This document shows, in pieces, positions 1 through 52,369 of a stretch of 64,000 bases of DNA (positions are counted from its first letter, which is position 1; each line of letters opens with the position of its first letter). The translations under genes were made by a program, and so were the position numbers. The stretch covers positions 29,064,315 to 29,128,314 of the forward strand of contig OZ038454.1 of the NCBI GenBank assembly GCA_964036195.1, given 5' to 3'. Under the pieces are notes generated by a model. The model saw nothing but the letters and a program-made list of their open reading frames with translations. It was not told the DNA's origin and did no database searches. The DNA comes from Sphaerolaimus hirsutus (taxonomy: Eukaryota; Nematoda; Chromadorea; Monhysterida; Sphaerolaimidae).

Positions 1-112
1 CCCCAAGCCCCTCCAGCCCCCCCCAGAAATTTTTTTCAGCTATCTATCCCTCCGGAGGAGCGATTTTCTATCTATCCAGCCCCCGCGAGGGCCAAAATAT
101 TGGAGACCCCTG
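1..112. mobile_element. Right end of a hAT-like non-autonomous element
   Basis: The C-rich stretch with repeated CTATCTATC and the end GGAGACCCCTG matches the right end of the full element at 2612-3100. The left part lies outside the window. No coding content. Confidence 0.7.
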
Positions 113-246
113 CACTATATGTGTTTTAGTTTTCAAATTTTCAAAATAAACTAAAATCTTTCAACCGTGTTCATTAATTTGCATTTGAAAAAATTTCAGT
201 TTGTACACGAAGTCACGGTGAAAACTAGTGTGTGTAGGCACAATAT
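113..246. mobile_element. Right part of a MITE with CACGGTGAAAACTAGTGTGTGT end
   Basis: About 130 bp match the sequence at 9335-9497, ending in the inverted-repeat arm TCACGGTGAAAACTAGTGTG followed by TAGGCAC. The 9.3 kb copy of this MITE received the giant retroelement. This copy shows what the uninterrupted site looks like. Confidence 0.65.
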
Positions 247-395
247 GATTAAATTATTCTTTCGGAATTTAAAGATTATTTTATGTGCCGGGGGGGGGAG
301 ACTTATTCCAATCATTATCCAAAGAAATGATAGAAAATGCGGGAAAAGTAATTGAAAATTGTTATTTCGAATCATTTCGATTATCCCATGGCTAT
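246..395 (+). repeat. Direct repeat A, copy 1 (about 150 bp)
   Basis: From GATTAAATTATTC to the CCATGGCTATATCATAAG end, this stretch repeats at 877-1028 with few differences, including a run of nine or ten G. The two copies bracket the foldback element at 404-817. No coding content. Confidence 0.75.
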
Positions 396-403
396 ATCAT
401 AAG

Positions 404-817
404 ACCCCGTTTACACGGATTTTTTGTGACGACTCGACAAAAATAAAACATTCAATAGGTTGAGTAAAAATGTTCCATATTTATGAGAAAAAGTAGTCAA
501 TTATATATCTTACCTAGGCGAATATGCATGTCAAATTGCACAATCGTGCTTGTAGCTCATGAGTTAAAGGCGTTTGAAAAATTTTTGCAGTCGTCGGACA
601 GTTGTTGGACTGTCTCCGACAGCCACAACAATAGCAAACTTTTTTCAAACGTTATAAATCTTGAGCTACAAGCACGAGTCTGCAATTTGGCCTGCATATT
701 CGCTTAGGTAGAAGGTATACTTGACCACTTTTTCTAATGAATATGGAACCTTTTTACTCAACTTATTGAACGTTTTATTGTTGTCGAGTCGTCACAAAAA
801 ATCAGTGTAAACGGGGT
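404..817. mobile_element. Foldback element (TIR ACCCCGTTTACAC)
   Basis: An inverted repeat runs from ACCCCGTTTACACGGATTTT on the left to its complement on the right. The arms share further matching blocks (GTGACGACTCGACAA, GTAGCTCATGAG-like) toward a centre near 605. Short frames inside are not credible genes. Confidence 0.7.
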
Positions 818-876
818 GTTTGAAGATGCATTTTGAAGGTTGGGGGTGTTTGAATCTTTTTAGGGTTTTTTAACAT

Positions 877-1028
877 TAGGATTAAATTGTTCTTTCGGAA
901 TTTTAAGATTTTTTTATGTGCCGGGGGGGGGGTAGACTTATTCCAATCATTATTCAAAGAAATGATAGAAAATGCGGGAAAAGTAATTGAAAATTGTTAT
1001 TTCGATTATCCCATGGCTATATCATAAG
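877..1028 (+). repeat. Direct repeat A, copy 2
   Basis: Second copy of the 246-395 sequence, ending just before a short run that leads to the first recognised exon at 1086. Confidence 0.75.
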
Positions 1029-1085
1029 CCACTTTCATTCCAACCCATTTAACCTACAAAAACCTCCCAAACCCTCAGAATTCAG

Positions 1086-1194
1086 GCGGCCAGCGGCCTG
1101 AGCAATATCGACGTCGCCCAAGAAGTTTATCGAGCTCTGGGATTTTGTCCAGTGGAGCAAAAAGTCAAACCGGGAGTTTTAGCTGAAGGGACAG
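1086..1194 (+). CDS. HAD phosphatase exon a (cap region)
   Basis: Acceptor TTCAG before 1086; 36 codons plus one base, reading AASGLSNIDVAQEVYRALGF. The donor GTGCCA at 1195 is the first base of an introner-like element. Confidence 0.75.
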
Positions 1195-3312
1195 GTGCCA
1201 ATCCCAAGCCCTGTAAAGTGTAAAGTAAAGTGTTAACTGTAAAGTCAAATGCAAAGTAAACTGTCAATTGTCATGCAAAGTTCAGTAATAACATCTTTTC
1301 TTTTTTGTTTTGATTGACACTTGACTTTGCATTAGACTTTACATTTGACACTTTACTTTACACTTTACAGGGCTTGGGACTGCCCCCAGATGCCATGGTC
1401 AAACAAAGATTGGAAGACCTTCTGATAGAACACGGAGTAGGCTCTGAGAGGGCCGTCGAGGTTGTGGAACATTGTTTCGAGTCTAGCGCTAGCCTCACCC
1501 AGACTGAGGACACTCTGAAGGTTTTTCCCCTTTTTTGGGGGTGATTTTTCTACAAAAGTTACAAACATGAGGATTATGTGAGTTACCCCCAATGCTAAAA
1601 GCCCGGCTGTCTATGTGCTGCAAATTTTGTACAATTTTGCTCCAATTTACATCAATTTAGCTCCAGTCGTTATTTTCACACTATATGCTATTTTTAGCTT
1701 CAAAATCAATAATCCATGTGCCGTATTGAATATTCTCAGCTATTTTTGACTATGTATTTATATAGGTAGCTATTTATTTATCATAACCTCACGAATAAGT
1801 GCTGGGAAGTTAAATGAGACGTAGAAAATAAAAATAAAAAAACATGTAGAAGTGAGAAGTTGAAAGAACACTTACGTTTCCCTCTAAATTCACGTTTCAT
1901 TCTACTTTCAACTAGCCACTTCTACACTGTTTCTTTCTACTTCTCCTATGAACGATTGATCCCAAATCGAACATTCACTCCCCCCTCGAGGCTCTGCACA
2001 ACCTGCACGAGCTGTTCGCCGAGTTGAAATCGCACGACATCAAGATCGCCGTGTGCACGGCCGACTCCCGCCACGGCACCGAGCACGCGCTTAAAGCATT
2101 GGGGCTGTCCGATTTGATTGATCTGGTGCCACGCCCAGACCTTGTGAAGTGCCCTGGAAAATGGAAAATGTCATGCAAAGTGGAAAATGTCATGGAAAGT
2201 GCTCTGGAAAATGGCAAATTTTATTTTATTTCGTTTACCAGTCGTTTTAAAGCCATGGAAATTGCCCTGTAAAAGCAAACAACCGAATAACAGAAGAAAA
2301 TGTGTCATTTACAGGGAATTTTACATCACATTTGACACTTTGCATGACATTTTACATTTGACAAGGTATTTTACAGGATCTGGGAGTGCCCCCTGGTCGT
2401 GTGCGGGGATGATCCGATGACCGAGCCCAAGCCCAGTCCGCATAATGCGCTCAAGATTTGCGATGCTTTAGGGGTTGATCCTAAGGTGAGTTGTTTTTGG
2501 GGTTTGTACAGGACTGTCGACTCACCGATATCGAAACTAACATTTTGTTTACTAATTTTTCGGCTTACTGATACCGCTAACTCCGTTACGGCGGTCTCGT
2601 TTGACTCCCACCAGGGGTCTCCTAGGGGGGGGGGGCTGCCCCCCCCCCAAATCCGCCAGCTATCTATCTATCCCGGAGGCCACTCAGCTATCTATCTATC
2701 CCGAGGCAAAATTTTTGGCTACTACCCCCAAAGACCCCCCCCCCCAATCGCTCAGCTATCTATCTATCTGGAGTGGTTTTTGAGAAATTTTCCCCCAATT
2801 TTCGCTCAAAATCACTAATTTTCGCACCCTTTTATAGTTTTTCACCTTCAAAATCGTGCTCTCCAGCTATATGCATGGTTATATGCCTGTTTTTAGCCAT
2901 TTTAAACCTACTGTTGGCCACTTTGTCCTGATTATTAGCGATTTTTCCCCTTTCGGCCTTCTATGCACTGAAAAAGCCTATATATTTTGCCCCCCCCCAG
3001 CCCCCCCCCCCCAGAATTTTTTTTCAGCTATCTATCCCTCGGGAGGAGCGATTTGCTATCTATCCGGCCCCCGCGAGGGCCCAAATCTTGGAGACCCCTG
3101 GCTCCCACTATGCACATACCCCGCAGGAAGCGTACATGGTGGGCGACACGTTGGCGGACGTGCACATGGGTCGGTCTGCGAAGCTGGCCGGCTCGGTGGC
3201 CGTGCTGTCGGGCGTGGCCTCCAGGGCCGAGCTGGCGCCACACTCGGACCACGTGATCGACCACGTCGGCCATCTGCTACCCATTGTCACCAGGAAGGCC
3301 AAAAAGGGTTAG
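1086..3312 (+). CDS. HAD-superfamily phosphatase gene, 3' five exons (5' incomplete)
   Basis: Exons at 1086-1194, 1390-1520, 1991-2125, 2387-2485 and 3127-3312 join in one frame with GT-AG introns and end at TAG. The product has the late motifs of phosphoglycolate-phosphatase-like HAD hydrolases: VCTADSR (motif II T/S region), GDD..TEPKPSP (motif III lysine) and YMVGDTLADVHMG (motif IV acidic pair). The N-terminal DxDGT nucleophile motif is not seen, so one or more exons lie upstream or outside the window. The family hydrolyses small phosphate esters; the substrate cannot be told from this sequence. Introns 1 and 3 are introner-like elements and intron 4 carries a hAT-like element next to its acceptor. 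Exon boundaries are inferred from frame and homology, not from transcripts. Confidence 0.85.
1195..1386. mobile_element. Introner-like element forming HAD intron a/b
   Basis: The element starts GTGCCAATCCCAAGCCCTG and ends with the matching inverted arm CAGGGCTTGGGACTGCCCC. Between are GTAAAGTG/CACTTTAC low-complexity arms. CAG occurs on both sides (1192-1194, 1387-1389), which fits a 3 bp target duplication. The element's first two bases are the GT donor and the right-hand CAG supplies the acceptor, so splicing restores the target exactly. Confidence 0.8.
1390..1520 (+). CDS. HAD phosphatase exon b (cap domain helices)
   Basis: Two bases plus 43 codons reading DAMVKQRLEDLLIEHGVGSE and on to LTQTEDTLK. 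Donor AAG|GTTTTT. Phase agrees with both neighbours. Confidence 0.8.
1521..1990 (+). other. HAD intron b/c (ordinary intron)
   Basis: AT-rich with a pyrimidine-rich acceptor ending CTCGAG at 1990. No element ends recognised; an inverted pair of AGAAGTGAGAAG-like runs lies near 1845-1945. Confidence 0.6.
1991..2125 (+). CDS. HAD phosphatase exon c (motif II)
   Basis: 45 codons including IKIAVCTADSRHGTEHALKA and ending LSDLIDL. The threonine/serine of HAD motif II lies in VCTADSR. The following CTG is the left copy of a CTG duplication. Confidence 0.85.
2126..2392. mobile_element. Introner-like element in HAD intron c/d
   Basis: It starts GTGCCACGCCCAGACCTTG and ends GATCTGGGAGTGCCCC, forming terminal inverted repeats of the same family as 1195-1386 and 5122-5490. 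CTG flanks both sides (2123-2125, 2393-2395). Removing the element plus one CTG gives a frame reading DLVVCGDD, the expected HAD motif. Because CTG offers no acceptor AG, splicing probably uses the AG at 2385-2386 inside the terminal repeat. Confidence 0.8.
2387..2485 (+). CDS. HAD phosphatase exon d (motif III lysine)
   Basis: 33 codons starting CPL, then VVCGDDPMTEPKPSPHNALK. The first three codons derive from the introner end and target copy, so they are an in-frame addition relative to the family. Donor AAG|GTGAGT. Confidence 0.8.
2612..3100. mobile_element. hAT-like non-autonomous element in HAD intron d/e
   Basis: Ends CAGGGGTCTCC and GGAGACCCCTG are inverted repeats. Flanking octamers ACTCCCAC (2604-2611) and GCTCCCAC (3101-3108) match at 7 of 8, fitting an 8 bp hAT duplication. 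Interior has poly-G/poly-C tracts and CTATCTATC repeats and no gene. Confidence 0.75.
3127..3312 (+). CDS. HAD phosphatase terminal exon e (motif IV)
   Basis: Acceptor CCCCGCAG; reads EAYMVGDTLADVHMGRSAKL and on to TRKAKKG followed by TAG. GDTLAD holds the Mg2+-binding acidic residues of HAD motif IV. GC-rich compared with its surroundings, as coding DNA is here. Confidence 0.85.
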   Translation, partial: EAYMVGDTLADVHMGRSAKLAGSVAVLSGVASRAELAPHSDHVIDHVGHLLPIVTRKAKKG

Positions 3313-3350
3313 TTGGGTGCACGGTGGTTTGAGACAAGTGGCCGTATGCG

Positions 3351-3612
3351 CAGTAGTTGACGAGGGCACTGAATGTCAACTGGTTCCCGTCCCAATTCAA
3401 AGCTTGCCCACGAGCCGTCGTACGACGTTCAAATGCAAATGTGCTCAAGCATGTTGCAAATGAAAGTGTTGTGTTGAAAAAAAATATTGCGATGTGTTTG
3501 CAATTTTCCACACCGGCGCAAAGATGTGTATACTCGTGAGCAAGCTTTGAATTGGGATGGGAACCAGTTGAAATTAGTTGACGAGGACACCAAATGCGTG
3601 TACGGCCTTTGA
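3351..3612. mobile_element. Foldback/MITE copy with CAACTGGTTCCC arms
   Basis: The left block GTCAACTGGTTCCCGTCCCA recurs inverted at about 3540-3580. A diverged relative lies at 43877-44093. It fills the space between the HAD gene and the first CHDH exon candidate; no gene seen. Confidence 0.55.
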
Positions 3613-3864
3613 TGCATAATGCCTGCGCGTTTTCTTATCACGTTTCATCTCGGAATTGTCTCGCAGTAGTCCGTTTAGTTTAGTTTTTGTGGTTCAGTTT
3701 TTGAGTGGGTTTTTCCGATCTTCCGCCAGATGAGAAGTTATGTTTGAAGTTAATGGAAAAGTCTTAGGGCGTCTTAAAGTAAACATGATGTTACTTGAAC
3801 TTTCAACATGATCACGTCCCTTTAACAGTGTGAATAATTAGCTCACTAACACAGCGACTTGCAG

Positions 3865-44860
<40,996 letters not shown>

Positions 44861-44878
44861 GTTATTTGGACTTGGAGA

Positions 44879-45211
44879 TAGGATTCTTCAAACGGGATTG
44901 ACTTTTCGGGATCGGTATTTATGATTTCCGTGGTCGGGGTTTTGGAGGAAAAGTTTGGGGTTTTTTCAATTTTGCACAAAAGGTTTAGACATGCACGTGG
45001 AGATTAAAATTGAGATTTGTCAGCACAAACTAGTCATTTCGCTTTTTCATCTTTTTATTGGAATTTGACAGTTTTTCTGGAACCAGGATCGGAACAGATT
45101 CTTTTCCGAATCGGGAATGGGGATTTTCAAATTACGCGATCGAGATTGAAGGATCGGGATCGCTAAATCCTGAAAATCGGAATTCGGAATCGGGATCCCG
45201 CTTGAACCCTA
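44879..45211. mobile_element. hAT-like GATCGGGAT-type element
   Basis: Starts TAGGATTCTTCAAACGGGATTG, ends CTTGAACCCTA; flanking CTTGGAGA and CTTGCAGA match 7 of 8. It begins 18 bases after the CHDH stop, so it may form part of the 3' UTR. Confidence 0.8.
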
Positions 45212-45478
45212 CTTGCAGAGGTAAGGTGTAATGTGTCTGTTGATTTCGAGTGGGGGGGGGGGGTAGGGTCGTTTCGCATTCTAAATCTGGTCACGCACCA
45301 CTGTAATTCCAACTTGTTTCAATTTGTTCGGCACACAAATCCTAAATAGTCATTTTGTTATCCAGGGTCGCCTTTTAATTACTCGTTATTGAACCGAAAT
45401 ATATTCAGATGATATTCACAATCGTCAAGTGGGACTAGAGCTACATATTTAGTTCCTTTACAGGCGTCGTTTACAGTT

Positions 45479-46088
45479 GAAGCGTCCAATTCTAAAAGTC
45501 GACAAGTCCAAATATGAAAATTTCGAGTGAGACCCGGAAACGTCATCTGGGGCTACTTTCGCACATTTTTCATCATTTTCCATAAATTTTTTGACCTCAC
45601 ATGCCCATATGGCATAGTGACAAATTCGACATTTTTTGGGAAAAATGCAAAAAATTTGGGCAAGAAGTCGACAAGTCCATCCTGCGCATCCTTTTTTTAT
45701 GGGAAAAAAACGCAAGAAATGTGATAAGTCCAGTATGGGCACCGATTTCTAAAAGTCGAGAAGCGCATAAATTTCCCATAAGGGAGGCGCAACGCGGGCG
45801 GGAACAAAAATGTCCTCGCGTGCAAGAGGGCGACAAGTCCATTTCCCTCCCAAAAACAGTTTTGCTCTGACCGAATGGAATTTTATGGACACCCCATTTT
45901 TCACATATACGTTGAGATTTGGGGCTGAAAATTTGACACTTTATTGTCAACATATGGAACTTAATGAAAAGTATGAGAGAGCCAAATTGGACACACACCA
46001 CGGGCCTGGAATTGGGTTTGAAACTTAAAATGCGATTTACTCAAAATCACATTTTGTGGACTTGTCGACTTTTAGAATTAGACGCCTC
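45479..46088. mobile_element. MITE with GAGGCGTCCAATTCTAAAAG ends (copy 1)
   Basis: Inverted ends of about 30 bp, 4 bp duplication AGTT. Inverted relative of 58500-59142. Frames inside are chance. Confidence 0.85.
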
Positions 46089-46094
46089 AGTTGT

Positions 46095-47554
46095 AAACAG
46101 CGTCCGGATCAAGTCCGGCAGTCAGTTTTTAAACTTACAACTGACGCCGGATCTCCCGCTATGGGGGACCTATAACTCTGTAGTTTGGGGGGAATATAGG
46201 CGACATCCCCCCTCTACTATATACCCATTGGGGGGCAGCGGCGACCCCCGATGTGAGGGTCACCGTTTCGGCATAAAAAGTTTGCGATTTTCGCTGTCCG
46301 CGTCAAGTCCGGCACCCGGTGGATTTCCGCCACTTCGGGTGCCGGACCTCTAGTTATGCGGGCACAACGAAGTTGGAACTTGGTGGGGATATAGCTGACA
46401 TCCCCACCATACTGTACACTGAACTGCGAGTGCCAGCGGTCAGCTGAAAGCATCACTTACTGCACATAATCAATTTAAAGCGGTGTCAGCATCATTTCCG
46501 CACCCATATGCCTTTTTCAAAAAAGTGGGCAATGAACAACTCATTTTACAATATAACAGCACTGTAGCACACCATACCATGCGGTGGAAGACGTTTTTCA
46601 GCACTGCTTAACAGGAACTCTACACCCGCCCCCTCTAGTAACATACAAAAAGTTACCTTAAATCAAATTTTCCTTTTACACTTGAAAAGTTGGTTTAGGA
46701 TGCCCTCTAGGGGAGGGTTTAAGGTGTAAAATGGCGTAAACAACCTTACTCTAAAAATGCCTCACTGAAGAATTTTAATGGGGGTGAATGTCATGACGTC
46801 ACTTATGACATCATCACAGTACAATTTTGTACTGTAATGATGTCATAAGTGACGTCATTGCATTTACCCCCATTAAAATTCTTCAGTGATGCATTTTTGG
46901 AGTAAGGTTGTTTACGCCATTTTACACCTTAAACCCTCCCCTAGAGGGCATCCTAAACCAACTTTAAAAATGTTGAACAAAAAAGTGATTTACAGTGAAT
47001 TTTTGGTATGCGACTCTAGGGGGGTTGTGGTGTTGTCGTTCTGCGGTGCTGAACAGGACATTCCATTGTATTGCACAGTATGGTATGGTACTGTGGAATT
47101 GTAATAATTACTTTACCATGCTTTTTATTGTAAATATCTCAAAATATTGAGCTGGCGGAAAACAGAAATGGAAGACAGAAAATCGGGGCAAGAAACACTT
47201 TTGGTGGGTCGCTGACGCCTACCCAGTAGTGTACAATAGAGGGGGGTGTCGGCTTTATCCCCCCACATTTCAGCTTCACCACGCCCGCGTTTCTGGAGTT
47301 ACGGCACCCGAAGTTGTCGAAATCCACTGGGTGCCGGACTTGATGCGGACAGAGAAAATCTCAGAAAAATTTTCTGCATATACAGCGACCGACACTTAGG
47401 CGGCTCGCCCGCGCCCCCGCGTGAGTATATAGTAGGGGGTGGATGTGCGCTACATCCTGCCCAAATTTGACATCTTAACTCCCACCATCGCGGGAGATAC
47501 GGCGTCAGCGGTAACTTTGAAAACTGACTGCCGGACCTGATCCGAACGCAGTTT
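46095..47554. mobile_element. Large foldback element, relative of 38988-40468
   Basis: Ends share CGGATCAAGTCCGGCAGTCAG; the centre near 46830 is a near-perfect palindrome around ACAAAATTGT-like sequence flanked by ATGACGTCACTTATGACATC. No coding. Confidence 0.8.
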
Positions 47555-48116
47555 AATATAGTCAGTTTTCACCTTAGAACAGATTTCATGATTTCATAGT
47601 GCTTTGCTACCGTATTTTCCCGAATAGAAGCATTTTTTCATAATTATAATTAAAAAAATCGAAAAAATGGTATTAATCTTCTCGCTTGTCGGTCGCGGGA
47701 ATTACCGCCTATTAGAGGGAATCTGGTATTTTTGGGCAATGTTTAAGCGGAAATATTCCCTCACATGCCCAAGACAATTTCGGTGCACTATTCTATGTAA
47801 AATTTTGATGATTTCTTTCGTGTATCTAGTCCGCCTAGTATAGCAATCGCACATTCATTCCTATTTTAAACACACCTGATGATAATGTAATATGACGTGA
47901 TGATTATTCTTTACGGTTGAAATTTCCGAAACTGATAGCACTATTTTAAATTTTTAACGTATTTGAGTTAGCAAGAATGAATCATTTTCGATTTTAACGA
48001 TAGTAGTTGACGGACTCCTCATTCCTGTAAACTAAAATGCGTTCGCAGGTGATTTATCATTTTCCGAAATTTTGCCCTTAAACTAAATACCAATAGTGTG
48101 TGCCAACTAGCATGTT
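47555..48116. other. Intergenic, nothing recognised
   Basis: AT-rich sequence without element ends or credible frames. Confidence 0.5.
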
Positions 48117-48351
48117 GGCGCACCGCACACTGCAAAGTGTAACGATCGGGTCCGGACGTTTTAATTTCGCCCGGGCAGAATTATAAAGTCAGTTCGGACG
48201 ATTTTATTTACGACACATCTAAAAAACTACTGAAATTTGGGTCGGTTCGGACGATTTTTAATTCCACCCCTCTTTTTAATTCCGCCTTTGAATTCCACCC
48301 ATGCAAAAAACGTCCGAACTTCCCGTTACACTTTGCATTGTGCGGTGCGCC
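48117..48351. mobile_element. MITE with GGCGCACCGCACACTGCAAA ends
   Basis: Terminal arms of about 27 bp are inverted copies with small differences. The interior has ATTTTAATTC/GGACG repeats. Confidence 0.75.
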
Positions 48352-48359
48352 ATTGAAAA

Positions 48360-48801
48360 CAAGGGCGTAGCCAGGGGGGGGGCGGGGGGGGGCGGCCGCC
48401 CCCCCCCCCCTTCCCGGGTCGGACAAGAAAATATGCCCGAAATGGCACTTCCGTAAAGCGATTTTGTCGGCAGTTCGAAAAAATTTTGCGCGCAAGCGCG
48501 CATCTCGGCGCCCCACAGTATATATTTTAGTCATAACTGTGGTTTAGGACCAAAAGAGTACTCAAAATTTACCCCCGTCGCTGTATATGTATGTAAAATA
48601 CATACAAGTACAACACCATTTGGCGCCAATGCCAACGCCAATGGCGCCATGGCGTCACGCGTACGAATGGCGCTGGCGCCAAAGCGCCATTTCTTTACCA
48701 CAGGGGTTAAATTTTAGGGGGGGGGGGGCGCCGCCCCCCCCGTTCGCCGAGCTCCGTATACAATCCGCCCCCCCCGCTCAAAAATCCTGGCTACGTCCCT
48801 G
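48360..48801. mobile_element. hAT-like element with poly-G/poly-C arms
   Basis: Ends CAAGGGCGTAGCCAGG and CCTGGCTACGTCCCTG; perfect 8 bp duplication ATTGAAAA (48352-48359, 48802-48809). Confidence 0.88.
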
Positions 48802-49255
48802 ATTGAAAATGTAGTTTTTTATGAATTATTTATTGATACAAAGTTCGATCGACTCATACGAGTGATCGCATTGAATATTTAGAACGTGAATGTCCCTGTT
48901 TACAAAAATATTTTTTTTAAACTCCCACTAATGATCATCTTTGTGTATTTCATGTCATGTGAAATGTCATTCAATAGGGTTACTGTATTGGACATACTTT
49001 TCACCTTGTCTGACAATCAATTCAAGAAAATGTGATTTATTCAACATTTTTTTATAGAGAATAAAGTGCTTACCGCTTTAAACATCGTTCCAAATTGAGT
49101 TAGAAATGGGGTTTTGTGCTTTTCCATGTTTTCCTGTCAGTCTGTTTTGATTTTGAATGGCGTTGGAAAAGCGCCGGAACTAGTGGCATTTTTGGTGATT
49201 TTTGAGTTGATTTAATAATAATTTAGACAATAATTGATTCGGTCAGGGCTCCCAG

Positions 49256-49500
49256 GTGCCACTCCTCAAATAATATTTTACGTTTTACATTTTAGACGAC
49301 TTTTGATACTACATGACATTTTCCTGAACATTTTCCACGACTAGACACTTTGCATGACATTTGACATTTTGTGTATTTGCATAATTTCGGTTGAAAACAA
49401 GTGTTCGGGGGGGGGGGCAAATGACAAGTCGACAAAAATGTTGACACTCGAAGCATATTGTGGTTGTCCTCGACACTTGACAATTTCATTTGTCGAAGTG
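49256..49500. mobile_element. Introner-family fragment
   Basis: CAG followed by GTGCCACTCCTC and TTTTACG/CATGACATTT words resembles the left part of the introner family. The right end was not found, so it is probably truncated. Confidence 0.4.
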
Positions 49501-50488
49501 TAGAATTAATTTCAGCCGATTAAAGTGCAGAGAAATCTTTTTTTTTCCTCTGGCAAGTGTGCTAAAATTTGCAAAAGCGCTGGGACGAAACAGGAACTTA
49601 CTGGTCGCACAAAATTGCCCCGGCGTTTTTCCATTGCCATGCAGTTTCTCACTCAATTTTAGAATGTTAAAACGTTCCGTAAATCGTGAGCACCGGCACT
49701 TTGCATGATTGAGCACACTTAAATGGAATCTTTTGTGATAATTTCTGTTCTTCTGCATTGTCATGTGAAGTTTTCTAAGTGATCATGCTACTTAACGAAA
49801 TCAAATCACTTTCGAAATGGAAAATGCGGTGAATACTTCCATTGGGTTGTTGTGCCACCCCCTTTAAATGTATATTCTTGCTCACTTTATAAATATTTGC
49901 CTCTGATTTTTCTATGTTGTGGTGGCTTACTTGTTATATTGCGTTTTCTTTTTGTGTTATGGGTGTGTTTCTTAAATAGTGCACATGGAAAGTTGTCTTA
50001 TTTATTTTAAAATTTCTGATTTTAGACTTGCATACCTTTTGAATCACATATCTTGGCAATTTTTCTTTCACATTCCATCATGTGATTGGTCCAGTATGCA
50101 ATTCCCCATGAGCTAAACTGGTGGAAAATTTAAATAGAAAATTCATAAAACTATGTTTTAAAAATCCCACATGCGAGCTGTCAGGCTGTCATGTGCAAGG
50201 GTGCCCCCAAGTATTTACTATATATACCCAAGGGGTGACCCCCTCACGCCACCCATGGTTTTGAAAATAAATTTTTTCATGTTTTTTTCTAGAAAATATA
50301 AATGGAAAATATAGTCTCACAATAATAGCCCACTCTGATGCTGTGACTCTAAATCCATAGTTTTTCTTAAGTATCAAAACCATCAGAATTTCAAAACCCT
50401 TGTCTATCCCAAAATTACAATTTCCTTGTCAAGAAAATTTCTGAGAATGTTTTCGGTATAATCTTCATAGAATTTGATCAATTTGTAA
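49500..50488. other. Intergenic, nothing recognised
   Basis: AT-rich; short frames only; no element ends seen. Confidence 0.5.
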
Positions 50489-50496
50489 CCCAGTAC

Positions 50497-50685
50497 TAGG
50501 GTTCAAATGGGATTGACTTTTCAGGATCGGGATCAGGATTGTTTTTTTGAGATTTTGGGATCAGGATCAGGATTGGCCTTTCGGGATCAGAATCGGGATT
50601 GAGGTTTCAGGATTGGGATCGGGACCACAAAATCCCAAAATTTCTCAGAATTCAGGATTGGGATTGGTATCCCGTTTGAACCCTA
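50497..50685. mobile_element. hAT-like GATCGGGAT-type element, short copy
   Basis: TAGGGTTCAAATGGGATTG and GTTTGAACCCTA ends; perfect 8 bp duplication CCCAGTAC (50489-50496, 50686-50693). Confidence 0.9.
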
Positions 50686-50695
50686 CCCAGTACTA

Positions 50696-52341
50696 GTGAT
50701 GGAAAAGACACCATGCACACCAGCCAAAAATTGCACCTCACAGGCACCAGTGCAAGACTGAAAAAATAGCACTGGCACCTAGGGTGGCAGACGGTACGGC
50801 CTTGCGGTAAACTGTACGGTACGGTAAATTTTCTCTTTTGCGGTAAACAGTACGGTACGGTAAATCTTCATTTTGCGGTAAACGGTACGGTACGGTAAAT
50901 CTGAAAAGTGCGGTTCGCGGTACGGTACGGTACGATAAATTTTCGCTTGTCAGAAATGTACCAATGCCGGACTACAGACAACTTTTACTTCATGAATTGA
51001 CAGAAAATTGAATTATGCAATGTGTTAATGGACTTTAGAACACAATAACACTGTGATAACATAGAATTACATTAACCACAATGCAGTGGCTCAATATATA
51101 GGAATGCAGTGGCTCAATATATAGGCTTTTCTAAGGTTTAGAAGTAAGAAATGGAGAAAACATGCTAAAAGTGGGTGAAAATGGTAAAAAGTATATAAGT
51201 GCATACATATGTACCTACAACAAATAAGCTCAAAACATTGAGGATGATGTAAAACAACTACTGTGCGATTTGAAGCACATGGCTTGATTTTTAAAACACA
51301 TTATACTAATGTAAATGAAGAGTTACAGCAATATTGCATGTGGAAATGGAAGGGTTTCAAATCAGTCAAAACAATGTTGTCAAAATTGCGCGCTTGCGCG
51401 CAAAAAATTTGCAGAACACCACATCTTAAAGTCAATTTTAAGGTGAATTTTTAAGGTCAATCTGAGTAAAATTTACCGCATTTTCTGCGGTAAATGAGTG
51501 CGGTACGCGGTACGGTACGGTAAATTTTGGAAAATGCGGTATGCGGTATGGTACGGTAAATTTCTAAAAGTGCGGTAAATGGTACGGTACGATACGGTAA
51601 ATTTTCCAAAAATGCGGTACGGTACGGTACGGTACGGTAAATTCTGCCACCCTACTGGCACCATGGGTGCCGGTGCTAGCACTGAAAGGCAGCACACCGA
51701 GCTGTAGGTGTCTGCAGTATTTATTGGGTATTTTCATAGTGGAGTCATTTTCAGAACTGCATATTTCCATGAATTCTTTACTGATTTTGATCATCAGAAT
51801 AATAAATAATCAGAGTGATGTGGTCATCACTTCACAAAGCATGTAACTGTTATGAAGCATGTAACAGAGAATGTAACTATTCTGTCATAAACTGACAACA
51901 AATTGTGAACAATCTGGTGAAAGAAATGTAATTTTTATGATTAAAAATACAACTCAATTTTTGTTCCCTCTTCAGAATGATATGACAGCTTTCAAAGTAT
52001 ATTTGGTGGGACTAAAAACTAAAAACAGTTGGGTTTTTTCAAATTAGACTAAAAACAGTTGGGTATATTGTTGTTGTTTTTAAAATATGAATAAGCAAAA
52101 TTGGACAAAATTTTAGACCCCATGAACACTTGGGTGGTGCCTTTCCTGGTGCCTATTTAATTGGTCCTGGTGCTAGCACCTTTGGCACTGGCAAAAAAAT
52201 TGCGCCGCACCACACTGGGACCAGTGCCATTCTGAAAAAATGGCACCTGCACCAGCAGGCACCATTGAAAAATGACACTGCACTGCACCTGCACTGGCAG
52301 CCCTGCCCTGGGGCATGGGTGCCCTGATGCCTTTCCATCAA
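50696..52341. mobile_element. Element with TGATGGAAAAG ends, rich in GGCACC words
   Basis: Left GATGGAAAAGACACCATGCA and right TGCCTTTCCATCA ends are roughly inverted. The interior repeats CACTGGCACC. The element at 50780-51654 is nested inside. Confidence 0.6.
50780..51654. mobile_element. hAT-like element built of ACGGTACGGTAAA repeats
   Basis: TAGGGTGGCAGA ends inverted; perfect 8 bp duplication CTGGCACC (50772-50779, 51655-51662). Subterminal CGGTACGGTAAATTTT repeats on both sides. Confidence 0.9.
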
Positions 52342-52369
52342 TACCCAGCACAAAATCAAATAAGTTCAT

